A model generated the notes under the pieces. That model saw only the letters and a program-made list of their open reading frames with translations, searched no databases and had not been told where the DNA came from. Positions 47,601 to 59,600 of a DNA stretch of 64,000 bases are shown piece by piece. The stretch lies in assembly GCA_949710005.1 (NCBI GenBank), contig OX453284.1, positions 1,839,501 through 1,903,500 of the forward strand, given 5' to 3'. Position 1 is the first letter of the stretch; the number at the start of each line of letters is the position of its first letter. Source of the stretch: Ricordea florida. Lineage: Eukaryota > Cnidaria > Anthozoa > Corallimorpharia > Ricordeidae. The position numbers were made by a program, and so were the translations under genes.

Positions 47601-50600
47601 GTCTTGCATTCTGACCTGACAAAGTTCGGTAAACGTCCTTTTCCTCAGTTACCGGGGCAGTGCGATTTATTCCCCTCTAAACCGTTACAAACATTTTTAA
47701 GTCATTCGTGAAACCCACAGATGGTGTCTTAGCGATGCTTTGTAAACGATGCTTTCACAAAATGCAAGTTTAATTCCTTGATTGCATTTGCTTCCAAATA
47801 CCCCGGAATATGACAGTACAATTAAGTACGACACAACAACTACTTCAACTTTATTATTCATAGTCCATGTAAAATTAAAAATACTCCCACAAGAATTTAC
47901 ATTCCCTAAATCAGTGCCAAGTGCTGGTAATAAACATGTAACGGTAAATGAAACTACTTTATATGAAATTTGATGGTAAATTTGATCACAATCCAAAACT
48001 ATTGGCTTTTACGGAAAAAAAAAATTGTCAATTCCGTATCTCCCCTAGCAGCATGTTAGTTCCTTATAATTATTGCCCGCAAAACAAGTCATCTCCAGCT
48101 GAGACAGCTGGTTCGGTAGCTAGCAAAGTGGCTCTATATTTTTCAAATGTTCTCTTGTTTCCCCTGGCAACTTTTTTTGTCCTTAGTTTTCCTTTCGCAT
48201 CAATCTTGCGTAGCCCATTAAATCCATCACATCTCCACAGATCTCCTCAACAACTCGTATCATCGCTTCTGGTGCTTCTTTCCATTTGCTCACAGCCAGT
48301 GTTCCATTTCTGTACATTGAATAAGGGTTCCTTGCTGAAACTTTCTTTGCATTTTTCTTATGCTCTATAATCCATTCTTTAACCTTCGGAGACCAATCGA
48401 AACCCGCAAATGAGTAAAGCTGTCTGGCCACAATTGTCGTGTTTGCTACAAGATCTTCGTAGCGGACGATTATGACACGATTCTGTAGCCACAGGGGAGG
48501 GGACAAAATCAGGCGAACGTTCTTCTCTATTGGATCACAGACTCTATGAACTCCGGGCCGAAACTTTGGATGCGTGTGGTCTTTGATCCACTTTAATGCT
48601 ACCCAGGAATAAACGACCGCTCTAGGATCTCGAACCAAGTTTATTAATTTGACATCATAATTGTCTGCATGTTCCAACATATCTTGAAAGCTCTGGATGG
48701 TCTTGTTAGGCATCCGTGGGCTGAGAATCTTTATAACAGTGTGCTTGTAAGATCGACAAGCCTTTGCCAGCGATTCGCTAGTCAGGGAAGCACATTGCTT
48801 GCGTGTTTTAGTAGAATTACAGAAGAAGTCACCAGTGAGAGCTTTACTCCTGACACGGAAAGATGATTTAGACAACTTGGGAAGAGCCTTTTTCACCCGA
48901 CTGAAATTGCACTTAAAGAAGCCGTCCAATAGCCCACTAGAGTGTAGTTTGTAAGATTCCGATTCCTTTACACGATTAAAACTTCGTAAAGCGCTCTGTA
49001 ACGGCTCATAAACATAAATAATATCCGGGTGATTATTGAAGAGTTCTCCTAAGAATGAAGAACCACCTCGGCCCTGACTAACAATCAACAGATTTCTACG
49101 AGTTGAAGAGTTCGGTTGCTTCGCTCGTTCACTGCTCTTTGTCTGCCACATGAGAGGAAGTGGTTGTGGTATTATTATCACGTTGAAATGGAATAAACAG
49201 ACCAGAAGTCCAGAAAGCAGTACAATTGTGCAGCAAACAAAATTTGCCACCAGTCTCTGCATTTCTCACAGTGGCGTTCAGCGTTCACTGAGTTTATAAG
49301 TTTTGACCGGCGGTAATTCATACATAGGGTTTTGCATTCGTTTCAAATTTTACGTAAGAATTGTTAAAGCCGTCCTTTGCGGTCCAAAGAGGTCTTAAAC
49401 TGAGTGAAAAGTTTGGAAGACACACCAACTTGCAATGGTTCGTCCTTGGATGCTGATCAATCGCAAGTCCTCAGTGAGTGGTCAATTATACATTAATGTA
49501 GTTAAAGCTTTCGAAGGATATAATGACCACGGATTACCTTAAACTGATATATTTTGTGAATTGGTTGACTCTCGCAGCAACCTATACCACCAATAAGAGC
49601 CATCAATTAAGTGTAGTCAAACTTCCGAACTCGTCGCTCAGTGGTTGAAATAAACAAACGAACGAGCATAGCTACTACACCTACTGAAAGTGATTACTTA
49701 ACGAATATTCAATATGCTTTTGCCAACCCACCGTGATATTTAACTAGATAGCCACAAGAAAACAATAGAAGAGGATGCGATGTTTATTATTGTGGTATTA
49801 CTTTACGAGACTTTTAATAAGCAAATACTTTTGTAGCTGGGTTTAGATTTAAGCCGCACGATTATAGAAAAACGCAATAAAATCAATTTGCCTGATGCTT
49901 ATTTAACTAGGCAATCAAACGAATTTGGCAATACTTGACGAAATTTCTCGGCACATAATTTACAGTCCGTTTGATTTGGGTAGTAGTGGTTACCATGGAT
50001 ACAAACTAAGGTAAAGAAAATGGCCATTTGGATGTTAAAACACACTTTTGTTTGTAAACGGGAAGCTCGTAAAACAAAAATCCAATCAAAACCTTTTCAA
50101 CTGATCAGCCGACAGAAATAATTAAAGAAGTTAAAAGAGTTAATATTAGTCCTTCACTTTTCGCACTTTCGGAACTGAAGAAATGATATATTTAACTGGA
50201 AGTTTGCAAAACGTTTTCGCGTAAAGTAGGACCACACAGTACTGAAAATGGTGCCGTCATAATGAATCAATGGTCAATGCTTAAGTCTGGTTTTCACTAA
50301 TGACAGAGTCGTAGTCGGAGTCGTAAGAGCCCTTTTGAGCTAGTGAAAATTGAAAATCGGAGTCGTAAGCGGAGTCATAAGCTCGACGGAATCGGAGTCG
50401 GAAGAATCAGAACGGTTCCATTTTCTTCCGATTCTGCTTATGACTCCGACGCTTATGATCGAGTGAAATCTAAATTTTCGGAGTCGCAAGCAGAAGCGGA
50501 AGGACAAACCAATCGTAAGGCCTGGATTCTAGCATTGTGATTGGTTTATTCTTCCGCTTCTGCTTCCGACTAAACGACGGAGTCCTAAGCAGAATCGATA

Positions 50601-53600
50601 TTTTTCTTCCAACTCCGTCAATTTGCTTTTCACTAGATCGTATCGCTCTACGCTTCTGACTACGACTTCGACCCCGACTCCGTCGCTAGTGAAAGCCAGC
50701 CTTAAGCGTGCATATATCTACAACCTTTGACAAAGCACGTTGGACCGATTGTCCAAATTTGTTGTTTTGTTACAGATTTGGGGAGTTAAAAGAAATCTTA
50801 CATCTTTTCGTGGAGGCCTATCATAGTGGATTATTATCAATTATTATTTAAAGTAGTTTCAGTTCCATGTATAAATTCACAGCGCTTCGCATTTAGGAAA
50901 TAGAAATTTCCACTCAAGCTGATGCAAACTTTAGTGGGAGTATTTTTAATTTGAGTTATTCCCGTGCGAGTTTGATGGCCAAATAGCTATTGTTTTTAAT
51001 GGGCTGTTTCTGTTATATTTATACTAGTTGTTTTGTAGTACTTAGTTGAACTGTTATATTCTTGGGCCTTAAGGAACAAGTGTAACCCTAAAATTGAGCA
51101 CGTATTTGTGAAAGCATTAATCATTAAACATTGTTATATACCTAGACTTTCTCTCAACTAGAGAGGGACTGCCATTGGTTGATTCTTAGTCACGTGGCCT
51201 AAACTAAATTCAAATATCTTCCGAGCGGGGTACAATAGCTGTTATTACAGTTGAGCCCACGTTTTAGCGGTGTTCGTTTCATAGCGCGCGAAAGCGAGGA
51301 TTTCGAGTCAAAACAATGATTTCGCATCGAAGGACTGCGTGATGTCTTGATTCCTGACTGTTTTCTTCTCTTCCTTTTTCGAAGAATTGGAGGTTTGTTT
51401 GACCGTATTTAAACGTGTAAAGATTGGTAAGGCACTGTATAGCATATGGATGTGTTAACCGAAGTAACAATCCCAAATGTGCGAAACTATCGGGCATTCT
51501 TTACCAATGAACAATCAGAAATTCGTTCGAGCGTGGTTATTCCAGATTATTCCTCGTGGTTATACCTCCGGTTTCAAGGCATTCGTACCTTTTTAGTGAA
51601 CATTTTTCGGAGGAATGTTTTTCGTATGGGATAAAGAGTGTATCTGGAACGTGGATCCGTTCCCACAAGGTTCAGTTTTACACAGAAGGCAAAGCCAAAG
51701 CGGAAGGCTCCCGTTGATCGCTCATCACCGATCGGCGCCGAGTCACAGATCAACTGAAAACCCAATCTCACCTGAAAAAGTAGTTTTTTTCTCGGTCTCG
51801 TGAATCTGAATTGTCGAGTAGAAAATAGAGAATGTTTAGAATGCCAGAAACAACAACAACAAGGTTTATTTGAACTGCAAAATTACTTATTACTACTTAA
51901 ACAATAAATAAATTAAAAATACATACAGTTGCTGGTCACCTAAAATAACTAAAAAGCTAAACTGGTTGGGTGACCACAAAAAAACTTTTAAGTTAAAACT
52001 TTCAATACGCCTCATGTCCAAGGAAAGCGATGTTTCGTGTTGATCTTAGCTGTGCATTAGTTCGCGTTTGCTGAGAGCGTTGCGATGAGTACTAAATCGG
52101 AAAAGTATAACCGATTTAGGGGTACTATTCTCGGATTTAGAACTACAGATTTCTTCGAATGTTACTTAGAATTGAAGTCTCCGATTATACGATTCTTCCG
52201 ATTTTTCCGATTCTTCTATTTTACAACTGAGTCTGCTATTCTACGATTCTATCCAAAACTCCTTATAATAAAAACAAGTCTCCGACTAACTTTTTCTTGT
52301 TAAATATTCGATTATCGAAATAATCGTAGAAGCTGGAGGTGAATAATAGATAACAACTTCAATTATACTGTTCTCCGATTCTGAGCACTCAATCGGAGAA
52401 TAGGAAAATCGTAAAATAATTTTCGAGAATAATCGCATAATCGGAAGTGAAGAATGAATCTGCACAAATCCTATTACGCTATTCTCCGATTTAGCTTTAA
52501 TTGGAGAATCGGAGAATCGTAAAACGATTTTCGGGAATCGAAACAATCGTAGACTCGGAAGTGAACAATGGATCACAACTCCAAACATACTATTCTCCGA
52601 TTCAGCACTTATCGCACCCTTCTGGAGACGTTGGCTTGCATCGTCCGAAGCACTGCCATCTTTTGCTGTTCCTACACGGTAAGAAAGCCAAGAGCCAAGT
52701 TAGTTTCAACTTATTGCTTTGCCAGGTGACGTCGGCAGCTTTCATTTAACAATTGCACTTTCTATTCTTCTGAGAGAAACTTAAATTCTGGATAAGAACT
52801 CATCATTTTTTGGGATTTCGCGTGCTCAGTCTCTATGTGTGATCGAATGTTGACCCGAAAGCCTCACTTGTACGCGTTCTAAAACAAACACCGCTGAAAC
52901 GTGGGCTCAACGGTAATAACAGCTATTCGGCAGTTGAATTTACCTGGCTCTTTCATTTGCAAAGTGAGAATTTAACTTTGCGATTGGCTTGAAGCTATTC
53001 CAAGAGGGAAAAGAGGACCCGTAGATGCTGTATCCTGACCAACCGGATCAGCGCGCGCGTTTACTTATTTTCACCCGTCTGATTCATTTCGTTTGGCTTC
53101 CTGTCCTTTCCAGGAGTTTACCAACATCTTGATCAACCGTGCTGTGGCGTACCTTAATGTTGACAGCTCAGTTCAAGGTATTTTTATAGAAAATATATTA
53201 TTACATAGACACGAACGTTTTACTAGAAAATGCACCACTTAAAAAAAATAAAAATTCACCCGCGGACTAAGTGTCGTATTTTCCATATCTTCCCACGTGA
53301 AGTTATCGATGACGTCATGGCCTAGGCTTTTCCGCTCAATTTCGTAGTTTTCGTTTGTGTATGTGCTTCTTTGTATTAATAAAAAGAAAATTACACGTCG
53401 GCTTGAAAATATGGATTATACGTTCTCGTGTTTAAAACAATATTTAGGGAACCAACAAACTCTACCCACATACTGACGCCGGGGCCGGGAATTAAACCCG
53501 GGCCACACTGGTGGAAGGCGAGCGCTCTCGCCACTGCGCCAACTCTGCTCCCCTAAAGCATAGCAACAGTGTTATTTTCATGTGTGAAACAACATGTTAT

Positions 53601-56600
53601 TTTCGTGTATGAAGACATCATGCTGTCGCGCGAAAGCTCACTTGGTGTTTTACTGGTTTTTATACCATAAAATCCTTAAATTCGCGCTACCATGTAATAT
53701 CCTCCATACAGGTCATTCGTTGAGAGAAACAGGTATTAGGTCCGATTTCTTCAATATTTTCTTTAGCGACTATACCGTGCAAATCGCACTGCACGGCGTT
53801 TACGCAAAATGCCCGAGGTTGTAGTTTTTACTTATTTAGCTCAATTTGCCTTTTTTTACGATGTTTCGTGTAGCTTTAAAACATCTGCAAGAGAAGTGCA
53901 CTATTTTGGGCTACACTATTTGTGCACTATTGTCGGCTGTCTTTGTATATTAGAACCGCGGCGTGGTTAGAGGGTGAAGCGCTTGCGAAAGTCGAGAGTT
54001 AACTCTGTTGAAAGTGGACAATGGGAACCGAAAATTCAGTAGAAAATGTAAATTAAGGCACAAAATCGAAAGCATCTTAAGGATGTCTACTATCGGTCGT
54101 CGACGAGTTCAGTTTAGTACAGCATTGCTACTATCTAACTGATTTAGTAAGCATCACTTAAAAAAACATCTATTTTCCTAAGATTTGATCAGGCTCCTAA
54201 CAGTAAACTATTTTTTTTGTTAACATTTTCTTTCCCTTTTACACTGATATTTGCCTTTGCAGGAAACTACTCTTTGAGAGCAAAAACGAGTCCTCTTTTG
54301 GATTCTGTGTTGTTTGAAGCAACAAAAAAGGTATGTGACAACTTGCATTTCTTGTCTATTCGACGTCGTTCATGTATTTTTGTCAGAAATTTCGAGGTAA
54401 CAGCGAATGGTACCTAAATTTTCTGAAAATGTTCCTGGAAAAATCCTGCAGCTTGAAATTTTCAGAAGCATTTCTTTCGACCGATTTGGAACGTAACATA
54501 AGCGCCCAGGAAGAAATTTCCGAGAATTTGATTCAAACTCTCGAAGTTTTTCTTTTTACCGGAAAATGCTTTTCATTTGCATGGGAAATTTTCATATATC
54601 AAATCGGGAGTCTTTGTACCCGTTGACTGCTCTCTGTCTGTCGTCGTTCCCAGATCCCTAGACCAGGGGCCTCGTCTTCGGAGGATTCGGTTTTTGAAGA
54701 GTGGCGTAAGAAGCGCCCAGATAAGTCGGATCCTAGGATTCCAAGGTAAGAACCTTGTCAAAGAATCTCAGTTGCTTGTCAAGATCAGTTCGGTTCAGTG
54801 TATATTTTAACATAACTGTAGTCACCTGGTATGATACATGAAAAATCCTCGCAGTTATGTAAGCAACATGATCAGTTGCCAGTAAGACCTTCGGGTACTG
54901 TACGAACTTGCAAATGACCATCTCCCAAAATGGCGCATTTGACAGAAGGCAGTTTATCATTTGGCCGCGCGTATTAGTAGTAATTACTTTTTATTAGATG
55001 GCTGGTTCCGCGATCGGGCAAGATGAGGCTAATGAGTTCTCATTGGCTAACCGATCGGGCAAGATGAGGCTAATGAGTTCTGATTGACTAACCGAGCGGG
55101 AAGGATGAGGCTAATGAGTTGTGATTGGCTAACCGAGCGGGAAAGATGAGGCTAATGAGTTGTGATTGGCTAACCGAGCAGGAAAGATGAGGCTAATGAG
55201 TTGTGATTGGCTAACCGAGCGGGAAGGATGAGGCTAATGAGTTGTGATTGGCTAACCGAGCGGGAAAGATGAGGCTAATGAGTTCTGATTGGCTAACCGA
55301 GCGGGAAAGATGAGGCTAATAAGTTCTGATTGGCTAACCGAGCGGGCAAAATGGGTCTTTCTTGTCCCAAGAAGCAAAACAAAATGGCTACGTAATAAAT
55401 CCTTTATTGACCAAGGTATTCAAGATGACTGGATATTGGCCTCGTTTTTCGTTTTTTTTTTATTGACCTGACGACGTCTCGTTCAATAAAATCGCAAAAG
55501 AACTTGGCCAATATCCAGTCATCTTGACCTGACGCTGACTGGCCAATAATAAATCTTTATTCTGTTTTTCTCTATCAGTGTGTCAAAGGTGGGATCAGGA
55601 AGTGACTACGCCCTGCTGTATCACAGACTAGGGGTCCCTTCAGTTGATTTCCGTTACATATACGATACTGTTGCTATGGTAAGTACTAAAACCATTTCTG
55701 AAAGAAGCTACTGAGCAGTTTTGTATTCTGTTCTTGTTTGTTTTGCTATACAGAGTGTTTTTAACTTTTTTATCTGTAGATCAAACTATGGAATGTGACC
55801 ACTCTTTGGAAAGCTACTGAACATGACTGTACTGTGATACTGTTTATTCTACTATACATTGTTGTTCTGACTTTTTCATTTGAAGACCAAACCATACGTG
55901 ACCCGGCACTCCATGGAAAGCTACTGAACAGCACTGTACTGTGTTTTTTTTTTACTTTATAGCGCGGCTCTAACTTATTCCATATGTTGTTTAAACTATG
56001 CATTGTGACTATTCTTCAAAAAGCTTATGTTTATAATTGTTGCTTTTGTGGCGTGTTCCTTTGCTTTGTTGTTTTAATAGCTCAGATGTGGGTTCTTAGG
56101 ACGCTGTTTACCACTAACTATGGAAAAGCTTAATCGCAGACTCTTGATCCCACCCTCAATAAAGGCAATTCTCAACAAAGCTTTTTTTTATTTTGATCCA
56201 CAGCCAGTGTCGTCGTACCCAGTCTATCACTCGGTGCATGATACCTTTCATTGGATGAAGACCTTTGTCGACCCGGACTTCCTTTATCACCGTGCTGTTG
56301 CTCAGATATGGCTGCAGTTTGCCGTGCTTTTAAGCGATTCTGTTATCCTGCCGTTTAACTGCACGCGCTACGCCCAGCGTCTACTGGAGTACGCCGGCGA
56401 TATTGTAAAAAATCATGGAGAAACCCTGAGGAAAAATAACATTACTCTTGGTTTGTTGAGTACAAAATTTTTTTTAGCTTCTTCTCCGGGTTCTTCGGTT
56501 TTTTTCCTCCGTTCTTCAAATTCCAATTCGATTTGAAAATTTAAAAGGATCGCAGTAATTGGCTCTAGCTGTTGTAGTTCCCCTGCCTGAATTGTGTGTT

Positions 56601-59600
56601 CACGGGCGAAGCTAGATGAATTGAAAATTCAAAGGCAACTCCGAATGTGCGTTTTATTATAACCCTTTTTATTTCTCTAAGAAGTGCAATAACTTGTATT
56701 TGTACTTTTGTCACCTTAAGGGGATCCTTTTTCACTATTTTTATTTTCAGAATACCTCAACAAAGCTGTAGCCAACTTTAGTGCAGGTGCCAAAGTGTTC
56801 ACTTCCTTTGTGAAGTCGATCGATCAAAGCGAGTAAGTGGAAAGCTAGTAAAGTGATGGTTAGAGATTCTAGCAAAACGCTATTTCACTTTGTCCAGAGA
56901 TAAAATCATACTGACGCAACAGTGCCACAATACAGTACGGTTCAGTAGCTTTCCAAAGAATGGTCACACTGCATGGTTTGATCCACAGATGAAAACGTTA
57001 GAGCCAAACTGTATAGTAAAACAAACAGTACCACAGTACAGATTCTGAACTGTTCAGTAGCTGTCAAAGAATGATCACACTACATTGATTTATCCAAAGA
57101 TGACAGGTTATATTGTAAAAAATATTATTATTTAATTAACAAATAAATAAGCCTCCTCTGGGCTTTGTTCTGTTTTATAATACAGTCCCGATACTACGCG
57201 CGATATGATTGGTCCAAACAGCGTCCTTTATCAGAGTATAAAGCACGAAGGAGGTGACGAGAGCACGAAAGAAGTGTAGGGGGAAACACGAGCCGCAGGC
57301 GAGTGTTTCTCCCTACTTCTTGAGTGCTCTCGTCACCTCCTAAGTGCTTTATAACAGAACAAAGCCCAGAGGAGGCTTATTTATTTGTTTTATAATAAAG
57401 AACTAGCGATTTTCCACATAAACGAGCTTTTATTTTCGATCAACTCCCAATGTTTTTTTTTTCAGCGCGCGCGCTGAATGTCGTCAGCACTGTCCTTTAT
57501 ACTCTGATAACGTACAGCAATTTGGGCCAATCAGCGAGCTTGTAAGAATACGTCCAACACTCTCATTGGTTCAAAAGACAAAGGCTGTCAAACCATCAAA
57601 GTTCGAACGCATAGCACTGAAAAGTTTTTGAACGCGAGATTTTTTCAGCTCAGTCAAGATATTTTTGAACATTCTCAAGTCTTAAATTAATCGAAATCCA
57701 GTCAAATTATGGCCCATGAAGACAATAAGAGGAAAAAACCATTTGTGGAATTTAGCAGAAGAAAACAAACAAGACGAACTGCTTAGCTTGTTGCTGAAAC
57801 TAAAGACAGTGTGCCATGTTTTCTGAATGGACAACGCTCAGTTTATGTCAATGCGAGAACTTCTGTTTTCTTTTGTGCTTTTAGTCTGTGCCTTAATGAT
57901 AATGTTGTGGAGAGATGAATTCGACACACAAGCAAATTTCTGTGTGTTTGATCCGTACTGTTTGTCGTTTTTACTAACTGCGACGTAAGGGAGCTCAAAT
58001 TAAGCAACCAAGACTACAACGCCGAGTACTGTACCAGTGACAAAAGTGGATTTGTCTTCCTCTTGTACTGTTGACGGTAGGCAAGTTTCATATCGTTTTC
58101 ATTTTTCTTTGAAACTGTAGAATTTTCCACTTAGTCCGTTTGCAGTCCATTTCGAATTTTTGTCGTCAACATTCACGTCTTCAGCGGAGAAGACTTGTAA
58201 ATTGGTCACTTCACATTGTTGTTTTGCATAGTTTGGCACTGAAATCAACCGAACTGTATTTTGCCCGGCAATTTTGTTTCATTAAAAAACGCCATTGTTT
58301 GATGGTTTCCTGGTTGATGTCGTAGTCCTGTTTTAACTTAACACCCCAGTAGTCCTGTTTTAATTTAACACCCCATTTTTACAAGTGCTGACTTAGTTAT
58401 TTAACTCGGTCTCTATATCTACATTTTTCTAGAGCTCCTCATCTTCGCATTCTTTTAAGTGTAAGGGATGCTTTGTTCGAGCTCGTTCAGAATATTTTAC
58501 GAAAAGCTAGTAAACGCTTTGAAAAATTCCGCCACTTTTTTCACTGCGCAAAGCCGGGGGATGACGCGAGCACCGTCCTTTATACTCTGATAAAGGACGC
58601 TGTTTGGACCAATCATATCGCGCGTAGTATCGGGACTGTATTATAATATATTATAAAAGTTATATTATAAACCCCAGACAAAACTGTCACTACGACACAA
58701 AAATGTTCATTACAGTAGCTCACCATAGAATCTTTGGTCTCCAAGGTGTGATTCCTCGAAAAACATGGTACAGCCTTTCTGTTTAGTTAAGCAAACAATA
58801 CCACCACTAGAAAGGTTAGAACTACAGAGAGGCAATAGTGTACTTTTTGACCTTCAACTACCATATAAATTAGTTTTTGTCTAACTTTGCTCGTTTACTT
58901 TCTCTACAGTAAACTATTGCCAGTTAATGACTTTTTGTTTTTTGTTTTCTCTTTTTCAAGTGCCATGAAAGTTCGAATGGTGAACGATCGTCTGATGCAG
59001 TTAGAAAAATCTTTTACCAACCCACAAGGCTTGCCGGGACGTCCTTATGAAAGGCAAGCAAAGCACTCTTCACACATCCTAGTTCCCAGGGTCTCTCTTT
59101 TTCCCGCCCCTGAAAAAGAGAGACCCTGGGAAAGAGGTTGCTCTTCACACTCATCATACTTGACAATCACTGCCACACTTAAACACAATTTTTGCTTGTA
59201 AAACAAGTTAAATGATCATTAAAGCTCGGTTGGTTGTATAGTTTCGGATCTTTCAATTTAGTACAAAACAAAGTATTACTTATTACTCCATTTAATGGAA
59301 TTTGACACGACATTATGACACCTATATTTTAATGGGTGGTCTACAAATATGATGCAAACATAATCGGGTCATGCCCGGTGTAACGTAGTTTATTCCTTTT
59401 CTTTATTAGTTAGGGTTAGGTACATTGTTAAGAATGCTTTGTGTCCTTTGTTTTACGTCAGTCGTGTGAATAAGTTATATTACACCGGAGATGAGCCACA
59501 TAATCAGAACCGCTGGAGAATAGAGATCATTTCAATATTCCCTTGTGCTTTTGCACATGCTTGCATCGTTTCGTCGTACGTGTAAACCGGCACGATACAA

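Noticed and set aside
50343-50540. A real small protein gene
   Set aside because: The frame is produced by the GGAGTCG subrepeats of a TTAA-flanked MITE.
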